Source: Roseofilum acuticapitatum BLCC-M154
Lineage (GTDB): Bacteria; Cyanobacteriota; Cyanobacteriia; Cyanobacteriales; Desertifilaceae
DNA length: 64,000 nucleotides
Assembly: GCF_030068475.1 (NCBI RefSeq)
Contig: NZ_JAQOSP010000066.1
Location: 44,318-108,317, forward strand
Reading direction: 5' to 3'
The notes below the pieces were generated by a model. The model was not told where the DNA came from. It was given only the letters and a program-made list of their open reading frames with translations, and ran no database searches. Positions 62,798 through 64,000 of the stretch are shown in pieces; positions within the stretch are counted from its first letter, which is position 1, and each line of letters opens with the position of its first letter. A program made the translations under genes and the position numbers.

Positions 62798-63847
62798 ATG
62801 AAGAAAAATCATCTGTTGCTTGGGTTAGCATCTCCCCTGACTGTGAGCCTAATCCTAACCGCATTTACCACTGTCCTTTCTGAGTCTGCCCATGCTGCCA
62901 CCTTGACCGGTCAGAAATGGGATGGTTCATTGACTAGCTTGACCTGGGATGAGAGCAACGCGGTAACCGGGGGGTCGATCATAGAGGGAAGTCTGAATTC
63001 TTGGGGAGCAGGCTTGAGTGGAGTTTTGAGTAGTAGCCAAACGGTGGGAGGCATTCTCGGCCAAGGATCGGGAACTTTTGTCGATTTGGGACAAAATGGG
63101 AATGTTGGCATTATTGAATTAGACTGGGGCGGTAATCTCCTCGCCAATGAAGAGGGCGATGACCTGGTGGTTTATGAAAATGGGGGGGTTGGAGAGCCGG
63201 AAGCCTTTGCCGTTTCGGTTCGCAAAGCTGGAGAAACGGATTTTAGTGAGTATCTCTATCAATTTAGCGATCATTTCTCTCAGCAGTATGAAGTGTTTGC
63301 TACTGTATTTGATTTAAGTTTATTTGGTTTAGGCTTAGGAGATGCTATTGATGCTATTCGGATTCGTAATTTTGCTCGCAATGATTTAGTTACAGGGGGT
63401 GATGGTCAAGGATTTCTCGGTGGTGGTAATACGGCTTTAACCTATGCTGGAGGGAGTGATTTTGATCTAAATACTAAGCTGGATGCTGATATTACTTATG
63501 TGGCGGGACTAAATAATGTGTTTGCTGCACCCACACCCGCACCCACACCCGCACCCGCACCCGCACCCGCACCAGTACCAGTACCCGCACCAGCACCCAC
63601 ACCAGCACCAGCACCAGCACCAGTACCCGTACCCGCACCCACACCAGCACCCGCACCAGTACCCGCACCAGCACCAGCACCAGCACCAGTACCCGCACCA
63701 GCACCAGTACCCGCACCGACACCTACACCCTCTACTCCACCGGCCTATGAAAATCCATCTAAGGTTCCTGAACCTTCTGCCCTTCTGGGTTTAGTAGGGG
63801 TGGCATTGATGGGTTTAGGAACCCGTATCAGAGGGCGTAAGCCTTAG
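62798..63847 (+). CDS. PEP-CTERM protein with Pro-Ala repeat
   Basis: 349 residues. Signal peptide 1-33 (ending SAHAA), an extracellular domain (about 35-240) with GVGEPEAFAVSVRKAGETDF and DAIDAIRIRNFARND, then a Pro-Ala/Val/Thr linker (about 243-308) from hexanucleotide tandem repeats, and a C-terminal PEP-CTERM sorting signal: VPEPSALLGLVGVALMGLG and a basic tail TRIRGRKP. The signal is expected to be processed by an exosortase. Likely a surface or exopolysaccharide-associated protein. Confidence 0.88.
   Translation: MKKNHLLLGLASPLTVSLILTAFTTVLSESAHAATLTGQKWDGSLTSLTWDESNAVTGGSIIEGSLNSWGAGLSGVLSSSQTVGGILGQGSGTFVDLGQNGNVGIIELDWGGNLLANEEGDDLVVYENGGVGEPEAFAVSVRKAGETDFSEYLYQFSDHFSQQYEVFATVFDLSLFGLGLGDAIDAIRIRNFARNDLVTGGDGQGFLGGGNTALTYAGGSDFDLNTKLDADITYVAGLNNVFAAPTPAPTPAPAPAPAPVPVPAPAPTPAPAPAPVPVPAPTPAPAPVPAPAPAPAPVPAPAPVPAPTPTPSTPPAYENPSKVPEPSALLGLVGVALMGLGTRIRGRKP
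63526..63725 (+). repeat. Hexanucleotide-based repeat coding for Pro-Ala linker
   Basis: Tandem CCNGCA/CCNGTA/CCNACA hexamers (Pro-Ala, Pro-Val, Pro-Thr) without interruption. The reverse strand and other frames are also open because of the period. Confidence 0.85.
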
Positions 63848-63859
63848 TTGGGTTTTGAA

Positions 63860-64000
63860 ATGATATCAAGTCCGGTTTCCGCAAGCGGACATGAAAATTT
63901 GTTAAGAAGCGGGCAAGATGCCCGCACTCCTCGAATTCTTTGATATGACTGGAGTGGGAGCATCTTGCTCCCTGGATTTTTAATTAGGGTATTTCCGCTT
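63860..64000. mobile_element. MITE-like element, copy 2 (runs off the window)
   Basis: Starts ATGATATCAAGTCCGG 13 bases after the PEP-CTERM stop and carries the same hairpins as copy 1 (GCGGGCAAGATGCCCGC; GGGAGCATCTTGCTCCC) in the same order. Its right terminus lies beyond base 64000. Confidence 0.85.

Noticed and set aside
63526..63725. Long open frames on both strands over the Pro-Ala repeat
   Set aside because: They result from the hexanucleotide period; only the plus frame has a signal peptide and PEP-CTERM signal.

Overview
The window is chromosomal DNA from a cyanobacterium, most likely a filamentous, non-model one. Three things point there: the octamer GCGATCGC (HIP1) recurs throughout, inside and outside genes; carotenoid isomerase (crtH), PEP-CTERM, DUF2808 and SpkF-like kinase genes are typical cyanobacterial content; and heptanucleotide tandem repeats and palindromic repeats sit between genes. 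I cannot name the genus. No rRNA, tRNA or CRISPR array was found.

Layout. 1-5 kb is housekeeping: the 3' part of cysS, an AI-2E-type permease, a VanY-type carboxypeptidase, a lone M41-type peptidase and cysE. 5.3-9.3 kb is a regulatory and exopolysaccharide block: an anti-sigma-type kinase, a receiver-PP2C phosphatase, a STAS protein, a PssE/Alg13-like protein and a STAS domain fused to a sugar-phosphate transferase. 9.4-18 kb holds a 31-33 aa membrane microprotein, recR (apparently starting on ACG), a response regulator, lipA, an FHA-GAF-adenylate cyclase, holB and a Ser/Thr kinase. 18-22 kb looks acquired: a TnpB (IS200/IS605) tail beside a two-gene restriction-modification system whose methylase carries its own nuclease domain. 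22-38 kb has bioF, a P-type Ca2+ ATPase, KDPG aldolase, an L,D-transpeptidase, a two-kinase signalling pair, a YVTN beta-propeller and a two-gene xanthine dehydrogenase.

38.7-46 kb is an accessory island: two near-identical DUF2887/Rpn-type genes flank a mazEF pair whose toxin has been deleted down to its two ends; then come an intact MntA-HepT toxin-antitoxin pair and a 1369-residue STAND NTPase with about 12 TPR repeats. This STAND gene and the fused restriction system are the best candidates for little-described conflict systems. 46-64 kb returns to ordinary content: KefB-type antiporter, a 1191-residue PAS/GAF/GGDEF/EAL protein, YggT, upp, crtH, a TPR protein, a ThiXYZ/SsuABC-like ABC importer and a PEP-CTERM protein with a Pro-Ala repeat.

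A recurring theme is repeats placed at gene 3' ends. A MITE-like element with termini ATGATATCAAGTCCG supplies the last codons and stop of the Ca2+ ATPase gene, the same terminus supplies the end of the xanthine dehydrogenase small-subunit gene, and a further copy starts 13 bases after the PEP-CTERM gene. Heptanucleotide repeats likewise contain the stop codons of the M41 peptidase, STAND and ABC ATPase genes.
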